A stretch of DNA of 35,003 bases from a virus. Under the pieces are notes generated by a model that saw only the letters and a list, made by a program, of their open reading frames with translations, was not told the DNA's origin and made no database searches. Within the stretch, counting starts at the first letter, position 1. The number at the start of each line of letters is the position of its first letter. The DNA is taken from IMG/VR virus record IMGVR_UViG_3300010391_000191, positions 1 through 35,003 of that record, one strand, 5' to 3'. Of this stretch, positions 21,004-30,085 are shown in pieces. The translations under genes were made by a program, and so were the position numbers.

Positions 21004-21014
21004 GGAAAATAATT

Positions 21015-21209
21015 ATGGGCGGACTATTTAGTAAACCAAAATCAGTTAAAGCACCTCCCGTTCCTGCTCCGGTAGCCATACCGGAAGTCTCGAACGAATC
21101 CGGCGAGTACGCAATGAAAAGTGCAATGAACCAAAGTAACTTTGCCAAAACAATTCTCACCGGCGCATTGAAACCAAAATCTACTGGCAAGAAAACTGTA
21201 TTAGGGTAA
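21015..21209 (+). CDS. Small conserved virion protein (TGKKTVLG ending)
   Basis: 64 aa. An MGGLFSKPK start, a proline-rich segment (APPVPAPVAIPEV), then NFAKTILTG and a C-terminal STGKKTVLG. Proteins of this build commonly sit next to the tail-adaptor gene in podoviruses. The short length and Pro-rich start suggest a linker or minor component. Function unknown. Confidence 0.7.
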   Translation: MGGLFSKPKSVKAPPVPAPVAIPEVSNESGEYAMKSAMNQSNFAKTILTGALKPKSTGKKTVLG

Positions 21210-21210
21210 T

Positions 21211-21609
21211 ATGGCAAACGAGATCACGTTCGGTTGGAAATCAGGTAGTACATTGACTTACGGAGCATATCAACCGGATGGTTCGGTTCGCACCGCCGCT
21301 GCAACTGCATTGCCTGAAATTGGTACAACCGGATATTATACTGCAACCGATGCCGCTATTATTGCCGGAGATTTTGTAATAGTCAAAGAAAGTACAATGG
21401 TAGTTGGAGAGGGCCAGTACAAACCGGAAGTGTCAGTAAGTGGGGTAACTGCTGATTTGGCAACTATTGAGGGTAAAATTGATACTATTGATACAGTCCT
21501 TGATACAGTTGACTCCAATATTGATACTCTTATAACTATGCAAAACAATGTAGTTAATATCATTGACGAATCACAGGTTACTCCTTCTTTGCAGGTTATG
21601 GTAGAGTAA
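21211..21609 (+). CDS. Short fibre-like protein with heptad C-terminus
   Basis: 132 aa. The N-terminal 85 residues are a beta-type domain (ITFGWKSGSTLTYGAYQPDG; GEGQYKPEVSVSG). They are followed by repeating segments TIEGKIDTIDTVLDTVDSNI that form a coiled-coil or trimeric repeat. This N-domain plus I-D-T heptad layout is common in minor tail or baseplate-fibre proteins. One base from the upstream gene; no strong ribosome site. Confidence 0.6.
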   Translation: MANEITFGWKSGSTLTYGAYQPDGSVRTAAATALPEIGTTGYYTATDAAIIAGDFVIVKESTMVVGEGQYKPEVSVSGVTADLATIEGKIDTIDTVLDTVDSNIDTLITMQNNVVNIIDESQVTPSLQVMVE

Positions 21610-21611
21610 AA

Positions 21612-22028
21612 ATGAACATCCCAATCGTAAATTTAAATGGCGGCGAGTTTACATCACATCTTGACGCAAGGTCGGATACGGAAAAGTATTCATCTGGTTG
21701 CCGTCATCTTGAGAATATGATACCGAGAATTTACGGGCCTGTCGAAAGACGGCCTGGGACTATATATATATCCGGTGGGATAGACTTAAATACAATACTG
21801 CCAAGTATAATAGCGTGGGAAAATATAGGTTCATGTTATATCAATTCGGTTGTTTCAACTCTACCAGACAGTGCTTTAATGCCAATGTTCGTCTGCTATC
21901 AAAATGATATGGTATGTTTTGAAAATGAATCTGTTGTAAGTTTTGAAACCGCAGTATTAGCAGATGATATTGTCTGTTTAGAAAATAATGTAATATTTTA
22001 TGAAAACGAAATAACAATTTTTAATTAG
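21612..22028 (+). CDS. Duplicate N-terminal nozzle module with strand repeats
   Basis: 138 aa. Residues 1-52 copy the N-terminal region of podovirus tail tubular B/stabilization proteins: NLNGGEFTSHLDARSDTEKY, GCRHLENMIPR, ERRPGT. From about residue 65 come short repeats of the form hydrophobic-C-Y/F/W-E-N (MVCFENESVV, IVCLENNVIFYENE). The same two parts start the 22436-25207 protein, so this is a paralogous, shorter version lacking the solenoid. It may bind the nozzle as a small accessory. Confidence 0.7.
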   Translation: MNIPIVNLNGGEFTSHLDARSDTEKYSSGCRHLENMIPRIYGPVERRPGTIYISGGIDLNTILPSIIAWENIGSCYINSVVSTLPDSALMPMFVCYQNDMVCFENESVVSFETAVLADDIVCLENNVIFYENEITIFN

Positions 22029-22040
22029 GAGTTTTTTTAA

Positions 22041-22436
22041 ATGGCAGACCTTAAAGAAAAAGCAGTAGCACTTCTCGGTAGCGTGGACAGCGTTGATTTA
22101 AACGATGACGCATCCTCAACAACTATTTATACAGTTCCAGTTGGAATGAAATGTGTTCTTAACCATGTTAGAATAAGAAATTTATCCGCTAATGCTACAA
22201 GTTGCACCTGTACGGTTGGCCAGACCGGCGCATTGACGGATTTTCTTGGCACACAGACTTTGTCTGGCCTTAATGCTGCTGCTGCAACTGGTATTTTAAT
22301 GCCAGTGCCAAATGCAACAACTGTTAAGGGAATAGAATATCCTGCCGGAACAGCACTTGTTTTCAGAGTTGTTGCTGCCGCAGGAGTTGCCTGCACCGCT
22401 ACAATAGAATTTTTTGGAACTATTGACGTCGCCTAA
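22041..22436 (+). CDS. Small beta-rich virion protein
   Basis: 131 aa. The pattern SSTTIYTVPVGMKCVLNHV, then GIEYPAGTALVFRVVAAAG, is that of phage jelly-roll or head/tail decoration proteins. It lies between the two genes with nozzle N-modules and its TAA overlaps the next ATG (TAATG), so production is coupled to the large tail protein. No named family. Confidence 0.6.
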   Translation: MADLKEKAVALLGSVDSVDLNDDASSTTIYTVPVGMKCVLNHVRIRNLSANATSCTCTVGQTGALTDFLGTQTLSGLNAAAATGILMPVPNATTVKGIEYPAGTALVFRVVAAAGVACTATIEFFGTIDVA

Positions 22437-25207
22437 TGAATACTGAAATCGTATCATTTAATTCTGGGGAGATGACTCCAAACGAAGATGCTGTATCCAA
22501 TTTGGAGAAGTATGCCGCTGGATGTAGGCACTTGGAGAATTTCCTGCCAAGACCTTACGGCGATGCGGAGAGAAGGCCAGGTACGATAATTATACGCAAA
22601 GTGTTTAATCCATCAACTCTTCTTGTCTATCCTACTTTACACGAATTAACTCGTGAATTGCCAAGTATAGTTTCTTATGATAATATCAATTTAAGTTATG
22701 AAAACTCGACGGTAGAATCAGATGTAGAAGAAGACAATAGGGTTTACTATGATGGCAAGTTACTTTTTGATGGGAATAAACAAGTATATTATTTTGGCGT
22801 AGGCTCGACTAATTTTCAGGCCAATTTTGTTCCAGTTCCAATTCTCACATATTACGATGGTGATATTGTATGTTGGGAAAATGAAACCATAATTACCACT
22901 GGAGAAATAGTATATTGCCGAAACATAATCTGTTATGATAATAATGAGGTCTTCTGGGAAGATGATATAGTCGTTGCTTCGGTGGAAATGCCAAATGCGC
23001 CTCCAGAACCCTATGTTAAAGAAATACATCAAGTTTATTATGATGTTAGTACTCCGAATCTTGCCAATAGAGAAGTAGTTACTTATGAGGATGACCCAGT
23101 TTTCTATTATGAGAACTGGTCGCCAGTTACAACTGCCGCAGATTTACAGGCGATGGAGAAGAACAGGCGTTACCGTTTAACGACCGACATAGATTTGACT
23201 GGCGTTACATGGACGCCTATTATCGGTTTTTCGGGAACATTGGATGGTAATGGACACACTATCAGTAATTTAACTATTGATTACAGTTTTGATGTTTACA
23301 CAGGAGGGCTTACTGCCGACGCCACCGCCGATACCTTTACGGATACAGTGGGTGGAGAGGATTTCACCGATGGAACTGCGTTAAAAATATCCGGTACTGT
23401 CCCGACCGGATTGAGTTCGACAGTAACCTACTATATTATCAATTCCGTCGCTTGTGTCAGGCATAATGTAACTCTTAATTATCTTGTCAGTAACGTCAAT
23501 TTCAATAGTGTTGGTCATACGTTTATAAATGGTGATATTGTAAGAGTTGGTACTACTGGTGCTATACCTTCTGGTTCTCCATCGTGGAGTATTAACACAA
23601 ACTATTACGTTGTAAATGCTGCCGTAGATGTATTCAATTTATCAACTACTTCGGGTGGTTCGGCAAAAACTTTTACATCAAACGGAAGCGGTCAGGTAAG
23701 CGTTTATAAAAGAGCGACTTGCCAAATATCTACAAGTGTGGGTGGGGCAGCATCTTTGTTTACAAGTGCCGGTTCTGGTTTGTCCTTTACAACACCTCCC
23801 GCTGCACTATTTGAATCATTTTCAGACGGCGCACAAATATATAATCTAAATTTTTCCGATTGTGATATTTCCGGTGATGATTATATAGCTGTTTTAGTGG
23901 CCTCGATAAGTTCTAAAACGGGGATTGTACTAAAAGATATATCTATTAGTAATTGTACAGTAATAGGTGGCCAGTATATTGGTGCGCTTATTGGGTTAAA
24001 TTTTAATTCCGGCGGAATAAATATATTTAGTTGTTCAACTATCAACTGTACTATAAACACAACTTCGGATGTAGGTGGTCTTATAGGTTATCATCACCGA
24101 TTAAAGGCTGGAAATCCGAATTATTTTGTAGATTGTTGTGTAAACGGTGGGACTATTACATCCACTACGGGTTCTGGTACTGCTTATATAGGTGGTCTTG
24201 TGGGGGCATCACATGTATCGGCAAGTCCAAGTGGGATAACATTTGACCATTTCTACGGTTGTTATTCGACCGCATCTGTAATCAGCGCACAGGGTGATTT
24301 CGCAGGGGGTTTTGCATCTTTGTCGGAAGGTGTGCAATTTACAAATTGTTATGCAACCGGAGATATTACGGTTTACGATTACAGTGCAAGTGTTTCTTTC
24401 TTTGGTGGTTTTATTGGCGCTGCCGTAGATGGTTGCATATTTATTAACTGTTATACAACCGGTAATATATCCATAATCGTAAGCCCGACACAAGTATCAC
24501 AGATTGGTGGTTTTGCTGGTAAACTTGAATGTGGTACAAGTACGGATGTCAATCTTACCTGTTTAAGATGTTATTCGACCGGAGATGTTGATATTACGGG
24601 GGCTGCATGGAATGGTGTGGGGGGATTTGTTGGTTGTGCATGGCCTGCTACCGTTACAGACAAAACATCAACGATGACTATAGAAAGATGTTTTGCGAGA
24701 GGTGATATTGCATTAACAGAAAGTAAGGCCGTGTTAATGACTACCTATAAAGGCGGGGCGGGTGGTTTTTGTGGCTGGGCAGAAAATTATTCGTCTGGAG
24801 CAGTAACTACACTTACTTTTTTGAACTGTTATGCTTGGGGCGATATTGTCGATAACGAAACCGCCACACGTATTGCCGCCTATGGCGGTTTTTTAGGATT
24901 TTCCCAAAGCTCAAATGCCTCCAATATATTTTCATTCACAAATTGTTATTGCGCACAGACAAACAGTGAATATGGTTCTGGTTTTGTGGGGAAAATTCCT
25001 ACTGGCACTAATTCGCATGGGTTTGGTTCTGCTGTGGCAGCGGGGTCGAAGACAACTTTTGTCGTTACTGAATGTTTTTATGATACCCAAACATCAAGTC
25101 TTTCAACTTCTACAAGTGGCGAAGGGCAAAGCACGGACGAAATGATGACAAAATCAAATTATATAGATTGGGATTTCGTTAATAAATGGGAAATGGTTGA
25201 ACTATGA
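22436..25207 (+). CDS. Split nozzle protein, N-terminal part fused to a GLUG beta-solenoid
   Basis: 923 aa. Residues 1-56 are the N-terminus of a tail tubular B/stabilization protein (SFNSGEMTPNEDAVSNLEKY, ERRPGTIIIRK). Residues 75-228 carry short Y/W-D/E-N strand repeats. At 236-282 begins a GLUG-type domain (MEKNRRYRLTTDIDLTG, FSGTLDGNGHTISNLTID). This is interrupted at about 285-455 by two YYVVN-type phage modules and resumes with AQIYNLNFSDCDISG. Residues 480-880 are GLUG repeats (NCYATGDI...GGFIG). The end, CFYDTQTSS...WDF, is the typical close of GLUG proteins. Its stop overlaps the next gene by ATGA. Likely receptor-binding surface material on the tail nozzle. Confidence 0.8.
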   Translation: MNTEIVSFNSGEMTPNEDAVSNLEKYAAGCRHLENFLPRPYGDAERRPGTIIIRKVFNPSTLLVYPTLHELTRELPSIVSYDNINLSYENSTVESDVEEDNRVYYDGKLLFDGNKQVYYFGVGSTNFQANFVPVPILTYYDGDIVCWENETIITTGEIVYCRNIICYDNNEVFWEDDIVVASVEMPNAPPEPYVKEIHQVYYDVSTPNLANREVVTYEDDPVFYYENWSPVTTAADLQAMEKNRRYRLTTDIDLTGVTWTPIIGFSGTLDGNGHTISNLTIDYSFDVYTGGLTADATADTFTDTVGGEDFTDGTALKISGTVPTGLSSTVTYYIINSVACVRHNVTLNYLVSNVNFNSVGHTFINGDIVRVGTTGAIPSGSPSWSINTNYYVVNAAVDVFNLSTTSGGSAKTFTSNGSGQVSVYKRATCQISTSVGGAASLFTSAGSGLSFTTPPAALFESFSDGAQIYNLNFSDCDISGDDYIAVLVASISSKTGIVLKDISISNCTVIGGQYIGALIGLNFNSGGINIFSCSTINCTINTTSDVGGLIGYHHRLKAGNPNYFVDCCVNGGTITSTTGSGTAYIGGLVGASHVSASPSGITFDHFYGCYSTASVISAQGDFAGGFASLSEGVQFTNCYATGDITVYDYSASVSFFGGFIGAAVDGCIFINCYTTGNISIIVSPTQVSQIGGFAGKLECGTSTDVNLTCLRCYSTGDVDITGAAWNGVGGFVGCAWPATVTDKTSTMTIERCFARGDIALTESKAVLMTTYKGGAGGFCGWAENYSSGAVTTLTFLNCYAWGDIVDNETATRIAAYGGFLGFSQSSNASNIFSFTNCYCAQTNSEYGSGFVGKIPTGTNSHGFGSAVAAGSKTTFVVTECFYDTQTSSLSTSTSGEGQSTDEMMTKSNYIDWDFVNKWEMVEL

Positions 25208-27297
25208 TTAGAATGATACCATTTATATATAACTCTGAAATTGCTTATGAGGTAGAATTTGGCAATTTATACGCCAGATTCTATTATGATAAGGAAGTAT
25301 TATTAGATGAAAATGGTTACGACGCAGTAATTGGTACTCCATATCTGGAGGCCGACTTGCTTGAATTACAATTTAAGCAGATAGGTGATACGATGTGGAT
25401 AGTCCACCAAGATTATGCACCGAGAAAACTTACAAGAACTACGGCATATACTTTCAGTCTGGATGTGATAGTATTCGAGAACGGGCCATTTAGAGTTAGA
25501 AATGATATTCTTGAAGATGACGATGTTACGATGACTTCCGACGTTTATTCCGTTGGTGGAACTGGTACGCTTACTGCATCAGCGGAAACATTCGTAGCTG
25601 GACATGATGGCGCATTATTCTCATTAACTTATCCCAAAGATTCAAATGTTTCTGAGGGTTCGGTAGCCGAGGCACTTGGAACTCCCGATGTTTGTCCTGC
25701 GATAGACGTTAAGGGGACTGTAACATTTGTTACTCACGGTACATGGTCGGCGACTATTGTAGTTTATCGAAATGAGAATGGAACTGGTTGGGATGTATAT
25801 AGAACCTATACCGGAAAAGACGATAGGAATATTCAATATACATGGACTGAAACGGAAGATAATGTCCAATACAAAGCGGTCGTAACGGCCTTTACAAGCG
25901 GAACTGTCAATGCCGAAATAGCGGTTAATAATCATCTCCAAATCGGGGTAGTGAGAATAGACAGTATTACTTCTCCGACAGTTGCCGCCATTACCGTAAT
26001 GACGAAACTACCGACAACTAATGGTCTGGTCGCAACTTACAGGTGGGCAGAGGGCGCATGGTCTGATTACAGGGGGTATCCGGTATCGCTAACATTCTTT
26101 GAAGGTCGATGTGTTTATGTTGGCGGAAATACTATATGGGCGAGTAAGAGCGGTGATTTTGAAAGATTTGAAGAAGGTGTCTTAGATGCCGATTCGTTCT
26201 GGGATACCATTCCAACTACTAATGAAATAAGATGGGTAGAGAGCACCGATAGTGTTTTAATTGGAACATCCGGCGATGAATGGATAGTTACTCGTAATAA
26301 AATTGGTACTCCAATGACACCTTCAAACTATATAATTGAGCCGCTAACAGCGGTAGGTAGTGCCAGGATTCAACCTGTTAAAATAAATAACGCTATTCTA
26401 TTCGTTGATTTTGTAGGTAGAAAGATTAGGGAACTTTCAACTGGGAGTACCGATAGATATGTTACTCCCGATATGACTATCCTGTCGGAACATATTACCA
26501 GTAGCGGAATACTCGGTATGTCTTTACAGAGAAATCCAGAAATCATACTTTGGTGCTGGCTAACCGATGGCACTTTACTTTCAATGACTTACGAAAGAGA
26601 ACAAGATGTCGTTGCGTGGTCTAAACACCCAACTGACGGGCAAGTGCTATCTGTAAGTGTAATTCCTGGAGTAGATGAGGATGAGGTATGGATTTCAGTA
26701 GAAAGAGAAGTAGTTGGCGTTGATACTGTACTAATAGAAGTCTTTGTGCCAAGAGTATTCGATACCATCTCTGATTGCCATTTTGTTGATTCAGGTGTTT
26801 TCTACGATGGTACTGCCGCAACGGTAATTACCGGACTTGACCATCTTGCCGGTGAAACCGTTCATATTCTTGCTGACGGCGTGGTAGTTGACCCACAGGT
26901 TGTCAGTGCGGCTGGGACTATCACTCTTGCCGTTGCAGCATCTAAAGTTCACGCTGGACTTCCTTATACGCCCAAACTCGAACCAATGAGGCCGGACGTA
27001 GCAACAAGAGGTGGTACGACACATAGTAGTCTGGTGAAAGTGCCGGAAATGGGCATTTCATTCTTGAATACGATGAATGCAACCTACGGTGTATCCGATT
27101 CAAAGCAGTTTGACATTAACTGGACTGACGCAAGATGGCAAAATAATACGGAAATTACGGGACTATTCACGGGCGATGTCGTCGTTGCGGTCGATGGCGG
27201 CTTCACGCTCGATAACAATTTAATAATATCCAATCACGACCCGTTGCCGATGACGGTAAGGGCTTTAATACCTAAATTAGAAAAGACAGGGAGATAA
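25204..27297 (+). CDS. Tail nozzle protein, C-terminal main part (tail tubular B-like)
   Basis: 697 aa. The start RMIPFIYNSEIAYEVEFGN, then ARFYYDKEV, GTPYLEADLLELQFKQIGD and MWIVHQDYAPRKLTR, is exactly what normally follows the RRPGT segment inside single-chain podovirus stabilization/nozzle proteins. The later segments GYPVSLTFFEGRCVYVG and WASKSGDFERFEEG are also family hallmarks. The protein thus lacks its own N-terminal strand, which is encoded on the previous gene. The ATGA junction suggests balanced production of both pieces. It should form the hexameric tail tube below the adaptor. Confidence 0.88.
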   Translation: MIRMIPFIYNSEIAYEVEFGNLYARFYYDKEVLLDENGYDAVIGTPYLEADLLELQFKQIGDTMWIVHQDYAPRKLTRTTAYTFSLDVIVFENGPFRVRNDILEDDDVTMTSDVYSVGGTGTLTASAETFVAGHDGALFSLTYPKDSNVSEGSVAEALGTPDVCPAIDVKGTVTFVTHGTWSATIVVYRNENGTGWDVYRTYTGKDDRNIQYTWTETEDNVQYKAVVTAFTSGTVNAEIAVNNHLQIGVVRIDSITSPTVAAITVMTKLPTTNGLVATYRWAEGAWSDYRGYPVSLTFFEGRCVYVGGNTIWASKSGDFERFEEGVLDADSFWDTIPTTNEIRWVESTDSVLIGTSGDEWIVTRNKIGTPMTPSNYIIEPLTAVGSARIQPVKINNAILFVDFVGRKIRELSTGSTDRYVTPDMTILSEHITSSGILGMSLQRNPEIILWCWLTDGTLLSMTYEREQDVVAWSKHPTDGQVLSVSVIPGVDEDEVWISVEREVVGVDTVLIEVFVPRVFDTISDCHFVDSGVFYDGTAATVITGLDHLAGETVHILADGVVVDPQVVSAAGTITLAVAASKVHAGLPYTPKLEPMRPDVATRGGTTHSSLVKVPEMGISFLNTMNATYGVSDSKQFDINWTDARWQNNTEITGLFTGDVVVAVDGGFTLDNNLIISNHDPLPMTVRALIPKLEKTGR

Positions 27298-27298
27298 A

Positions 27299-27697
27299 AT
27301 GGCAGGTAGTGCAAAAGTAACAATTAAAGTGGACGTATCTGGTTTGGGTGAAGAAATAAACATTTCTAATGCCAAGACAATGACTGTTCCGGTAGAGGTT
27401 CAAAGTGGTTATACAATCTTGCCTATTGCAACGGCAGCAATACAATTATTTGATATGATAGACCATATAGCCCTTGCCAAGATTTACGGTGTTTATATTA
27501 AGTCTGAATCTGGTACAGTTTTAATTGCAATAGATACGGCAGGAACAACTATCCTAACCGCCGCAACTGCCGATTTGGTTTTGAATGTTGGCGAGTCTTG
27601 TTATCTGCCAATAAATCCCGCAGGCAATCTTGGCCTTGTAATAAATGGATTAGTGGCAACAGACACGGCAAGTTGGACAATTTTAGGTAAAGCCTAA
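27299..27697 (+). CDS. Small beta-rich virion protein
   Basis: 132 aa, one base after the nozzle gene, and its TAA overlaps the next ATG. Sequence alternates strands (AKVTIKVDVSGLGEEINIS; TVLIAIDTAGTTILTAATADL; WTILGKA) and predicts a beta sandwich. No family recognised; position suggests a nozzle or head-tail decoration protein. Confidence 0.6.
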   Translation: MAGSAKVTIKVDVSGLGEEINISNAKTMTVPVEVQSGYTILPIATAAIQLFDMIDHIALAKIYGVYIKSESGTVLIAIDTAGTTILTAATADLVLNVGESCYLPINPAGNLGLVINGLVATDTASWTILGKA

Positions 27698-28107
27698 TGA
27701 TATTTAGAGAAACCACACTGGAAGATGTCGAATTTGCTGGCAACCATTCTATTAGTAGGGGTATTAGCAAGCGACAACCCGAAAAGATAGAGTATTTATA
27801 TACTCTCGAACATCACGAAGTACCTCTCGGCATTGGCGGATTCCACTTAATTAACCTTACTACTGCATGGTGTTGGGTTGATTTAATGGATACTGCGGGC
27901 GAACACATGATAGTTGCTTATCGTGTTATTAAAGAATGGATAGACATCTTCGCAAAAGAACACAACCTAAAACGACTCCAAGCCTATGTCCAGATGGATT
28001 TCCCAGAGGCTATCAGGATGGTACAGCATTTAGGATTTGAGAAGGAAAGTATTATGAAGAATTTCGTTGGCGATAAAGACGCATTGTTGTATGTGAGGGT
28101 ATTATGA
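27697..28107 (+). CDS. GNAT-fold protein of the T7 gp13-like type
   Basis: 136 aa. MIFRETTLEDVEFAGNH, a VPLGIGGFHLINL strand pair, a helix after it, and a C-terminal FPEAIRMVQHLGFEKESIM segment follow the GNAT acetyltransferase fold. Podoviruses with this gene order carry such a protein (T7 gp13-like) between nozzle and ejection proteins. The acetyl-CoA loop (Q/RxxGxG/A) is not obvious, so it may be structural rather than catalytic. TAATG and ATGA junctions couple it to both neighbours. Confidence 0.8.
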   Translation: MIFRETTLEDVEFAGNHSISRGISKRQPEKIEYLYTLEHHEVPLGIGGFHLINLTTAWCWVDLMDTAGEHMIVAYRVIKEWIDIFAKEHNLKRLQAYVQMDFPEAIRMVQHLGFEKESIMKNFVGDKDALLYVRVL

Positions 28108-28673
28108 AACTTCATTCTGGAATAATAGAATTAAAACCTGGGTGGTTTATACGATTACCGTGTCCCATGACCAAAATGGAGATGGCAAGGTATAGATTTG
28201 ACCCCATAACAATAGCGATGGTTGCGGCAACCGCCCTTACGGCAGCGGGGCAGATACAAGGTGGTCGTGCGGCGGAAGCTGAAGCGAAGTCTGCCGCTAA
28301 TATGTCTGAATATAATGCCAAAGTTCAAGAGCAGGAAGCGAGGGCTATTGAGCAGAAATCTCGTTTTGATTCTATAAAACAGGCAGAAGCTGGCGAACGG
28401 TATATGAGTTCACTACAAGCCAATATCGGTGCAAGTGGCAGTAGTGGCATGGGAACGCCCCTTCTTATTCAAGCTAAATCAGCAGAGGAATTGGAACTTG
28501 AGAATTTGCTGATAGGTTACGAAGGACAGGTAGGTTCGCAACGGGCATTATCTCAAGCTGCACAAGATAGGATGCAGGCCAAGATATATAAACAAAAGGG
28601 CAAGAACGCTAAAACAGCAGGGTACATCGGGGCAGGTACATCATTACTTTCGGGATTTGGAGCAATGAAATAA
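28104..28673 (+). CDS. Internal virion (ejection) protein, gp14-like
   Basis: 189 aa. A hydrophobic Ala-rich segment (ITIAMVAATALTAAG, about residues 36-50) precedes a long helical region (AEAEAKSAANMSEYNAKVQEQ, then RAIEQKSRFDSIKQAEAGERY) and a Gly-rich end. This is the layout of T7 gp14-type ejection proteins that line the channel across the outer membrane. ATGA overlap with the GNAT gene and TAATG with the next. An internal start at MEMARYRF (residue 25) is possible. Confidence 0.82.
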   Translation: MKLHSGIIELKPGWFIRLPCPMTKMEMARYRFDPITIAMVAATALTAAGQIQGGRAAEAEAKSAANMSEYNAKVQEQEARAIEQKSRFDSIKQAEAGERYMSSLQANIGASGSSGMGTPLLIQAKSAEELELENLLIGYEGQVGSQRALSQAAQDRMQAKIYKQKGKNAKTAGYIGAGTSLLSGFGAMK

Positions 28674-30085
28674 TGGCGACATTTCCAGCATATTATACAC
28701 AGGCAACGCCGTCGGGCAGAGGGCAATCAGTCAGGTCGAATCTGGATGTATCTACTGGCGAGGGTATGGTTGCACAGGCCACACAAAACCTCGGCAACGA
28801 ACTGTTTCAGTTGGGCCAGAAGTATGACCTAAAGCAGGCCAACGTCCAATTCAGTGAAGCCAAACGCAAGGTTGAAGAAACTAAGACTCGTGAGAGTATC
28901 GCTTTGATGGGTGAATTAGATACAGATAAACACGATGCTATCCATCAGCAACATACTAAAGAGGCTCAAAGTTACAGGCCGAAGAATAAACGCGCTGCGG
29001 AATCATTTGACTTATACATGAATACCCTGTCTCCCGCTTGGGATGTTGATGTTCTCAATGGGAAGATTAAGAGGGCGGATGATAATTTTGACGCTGACAT
29101 ATTATCTGATATAACCAGACTTGAATCTGGGGACGGCAATGCAAGTTCCATTAAAGACAAAATAGTTCGTGGCTATAAAGTAGATAAAGATACCAACCTG
29201 CCAGTTGATAGGACTAAATATATTAAATTTATTGCTATGGCAAACGAGGCTCAGGTTGAAGGAAGTATTTATACCGCTATTAAATCCGGGCAATGGAGTT
29301 TGGCTAAAGATTTAATTGATAAGTCTCCACTTGATCCCGACAAAAAGAATGTACTTACTAATAGGGTAGAATCGTCAAGACTTCAACTTTCCAAAGATTT
29401 CGAGAATAATATAAATGATCGAATGATACAGGCCGACAATGACGAAATGGCCGCTGGACAATTTGACCTCATTGCTGACACAATGAAACAAGATATTATA
29501 AATAGTCAACTTGACGGGACACATAAGACCAGATTGCTTGATGACATACGACGATGGCGGACGGGAACTAATGAGATAGATTACAATAGGCTTCTTGCAT
29601 TAGACCAAGAAATGGATGCGGCGCAAAGAACCGGTTTTATAAGTAAGGAGACAAGGGATAGAATTGTTCAGGCAAATGTAGAGGGTGTTTTTGGTTCTCG
29701 TCAAAAGGGTGGAGGCGAAAGATATAATTCGAGAATACGAAGATTTGACAATCTCAAATTCGACGAAAAAGCCAATACTGTTTCCGGTATCGTAAGTGCT
29801 TTTGAGGCCGACATGGAAGGTGAGGCAAATACTATATTCTTATTCCATGAAGCAAAAAATAAATGGTTTGAAAATAATAAGGATGCTACGCCAAGAGAGG
29901 CGTTTATTGCCATTCAGAGAATTTCAGATGAATATGAAACGATGAAGCCAACTGAAATTGCAATGAGAATGTTTATTGAGCCAACCACTTTGACGCCTAA
30001 ACGATGGAAGTACACGGCTACGGATAAAAAAACTGGGCAACGAATGGGAAGTAATGATGGAGTAATATGGCAACCAATACCATAA
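28673..30085 (+). CDS. Internal virion (ejection) protein, gp15-like
   Basis: 470 aa, nearly all helical. N-terminal NLGNELFQLGQKYDLKQANV with repeated helices (SEAKRKVEETKTRESIALMG), middle SGQWSLAKDLIDKSPLDPDK resembling TPR-like repeats in podovirus core proteins, and a beta-type end (WKYTATDKKTGQRMGSNDG). No catalytic motif. Position between the gp14-like and the giant ejection protein supports a gp15-like core role in periplasmic DNA transfer. Starts at a TAATG junction. Confidence 0.78.
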   Translation: MATFPAYYTQATPSGRGQSVRSNLDVSTGEGMVAQATQNLGNELFQLGQKYDLKQANVQFSEAKRKVEETKTRESIALMGELDTDKHDAIHQQHTKEAQSYRPKNKRAAESFDLYMNTLSPAWDVDVLNGKIKRADDNFDADILSDITRLESGDGNASSIKDKIVRGYKVDKDTNLPVDRTKYIKFIAMANEAQVEGSIYTAIKSGQWSLAKDLIDKSPLDPDKKNVLTNRVESSRLQLSKDFENNINDRMIQADNDEMAAGQFDLIADTMKQDIINSQLDGTHKTRLLDDIRRWRTGTNEIDYNRLLALDQEMDAAQRTGFISKETRDRIVQANVEGVFGSRQKGGGERYNSRIRRFDNLKFDEKANTVSGIVSAFEADMEGEANTIFLFHEAKNKWFENNKDATPREAFIAIQRISDEYETMKPTEIAMRMFIEPTTLTPKRWKYTATDKKTGQRMGSNDGVIWQPIP

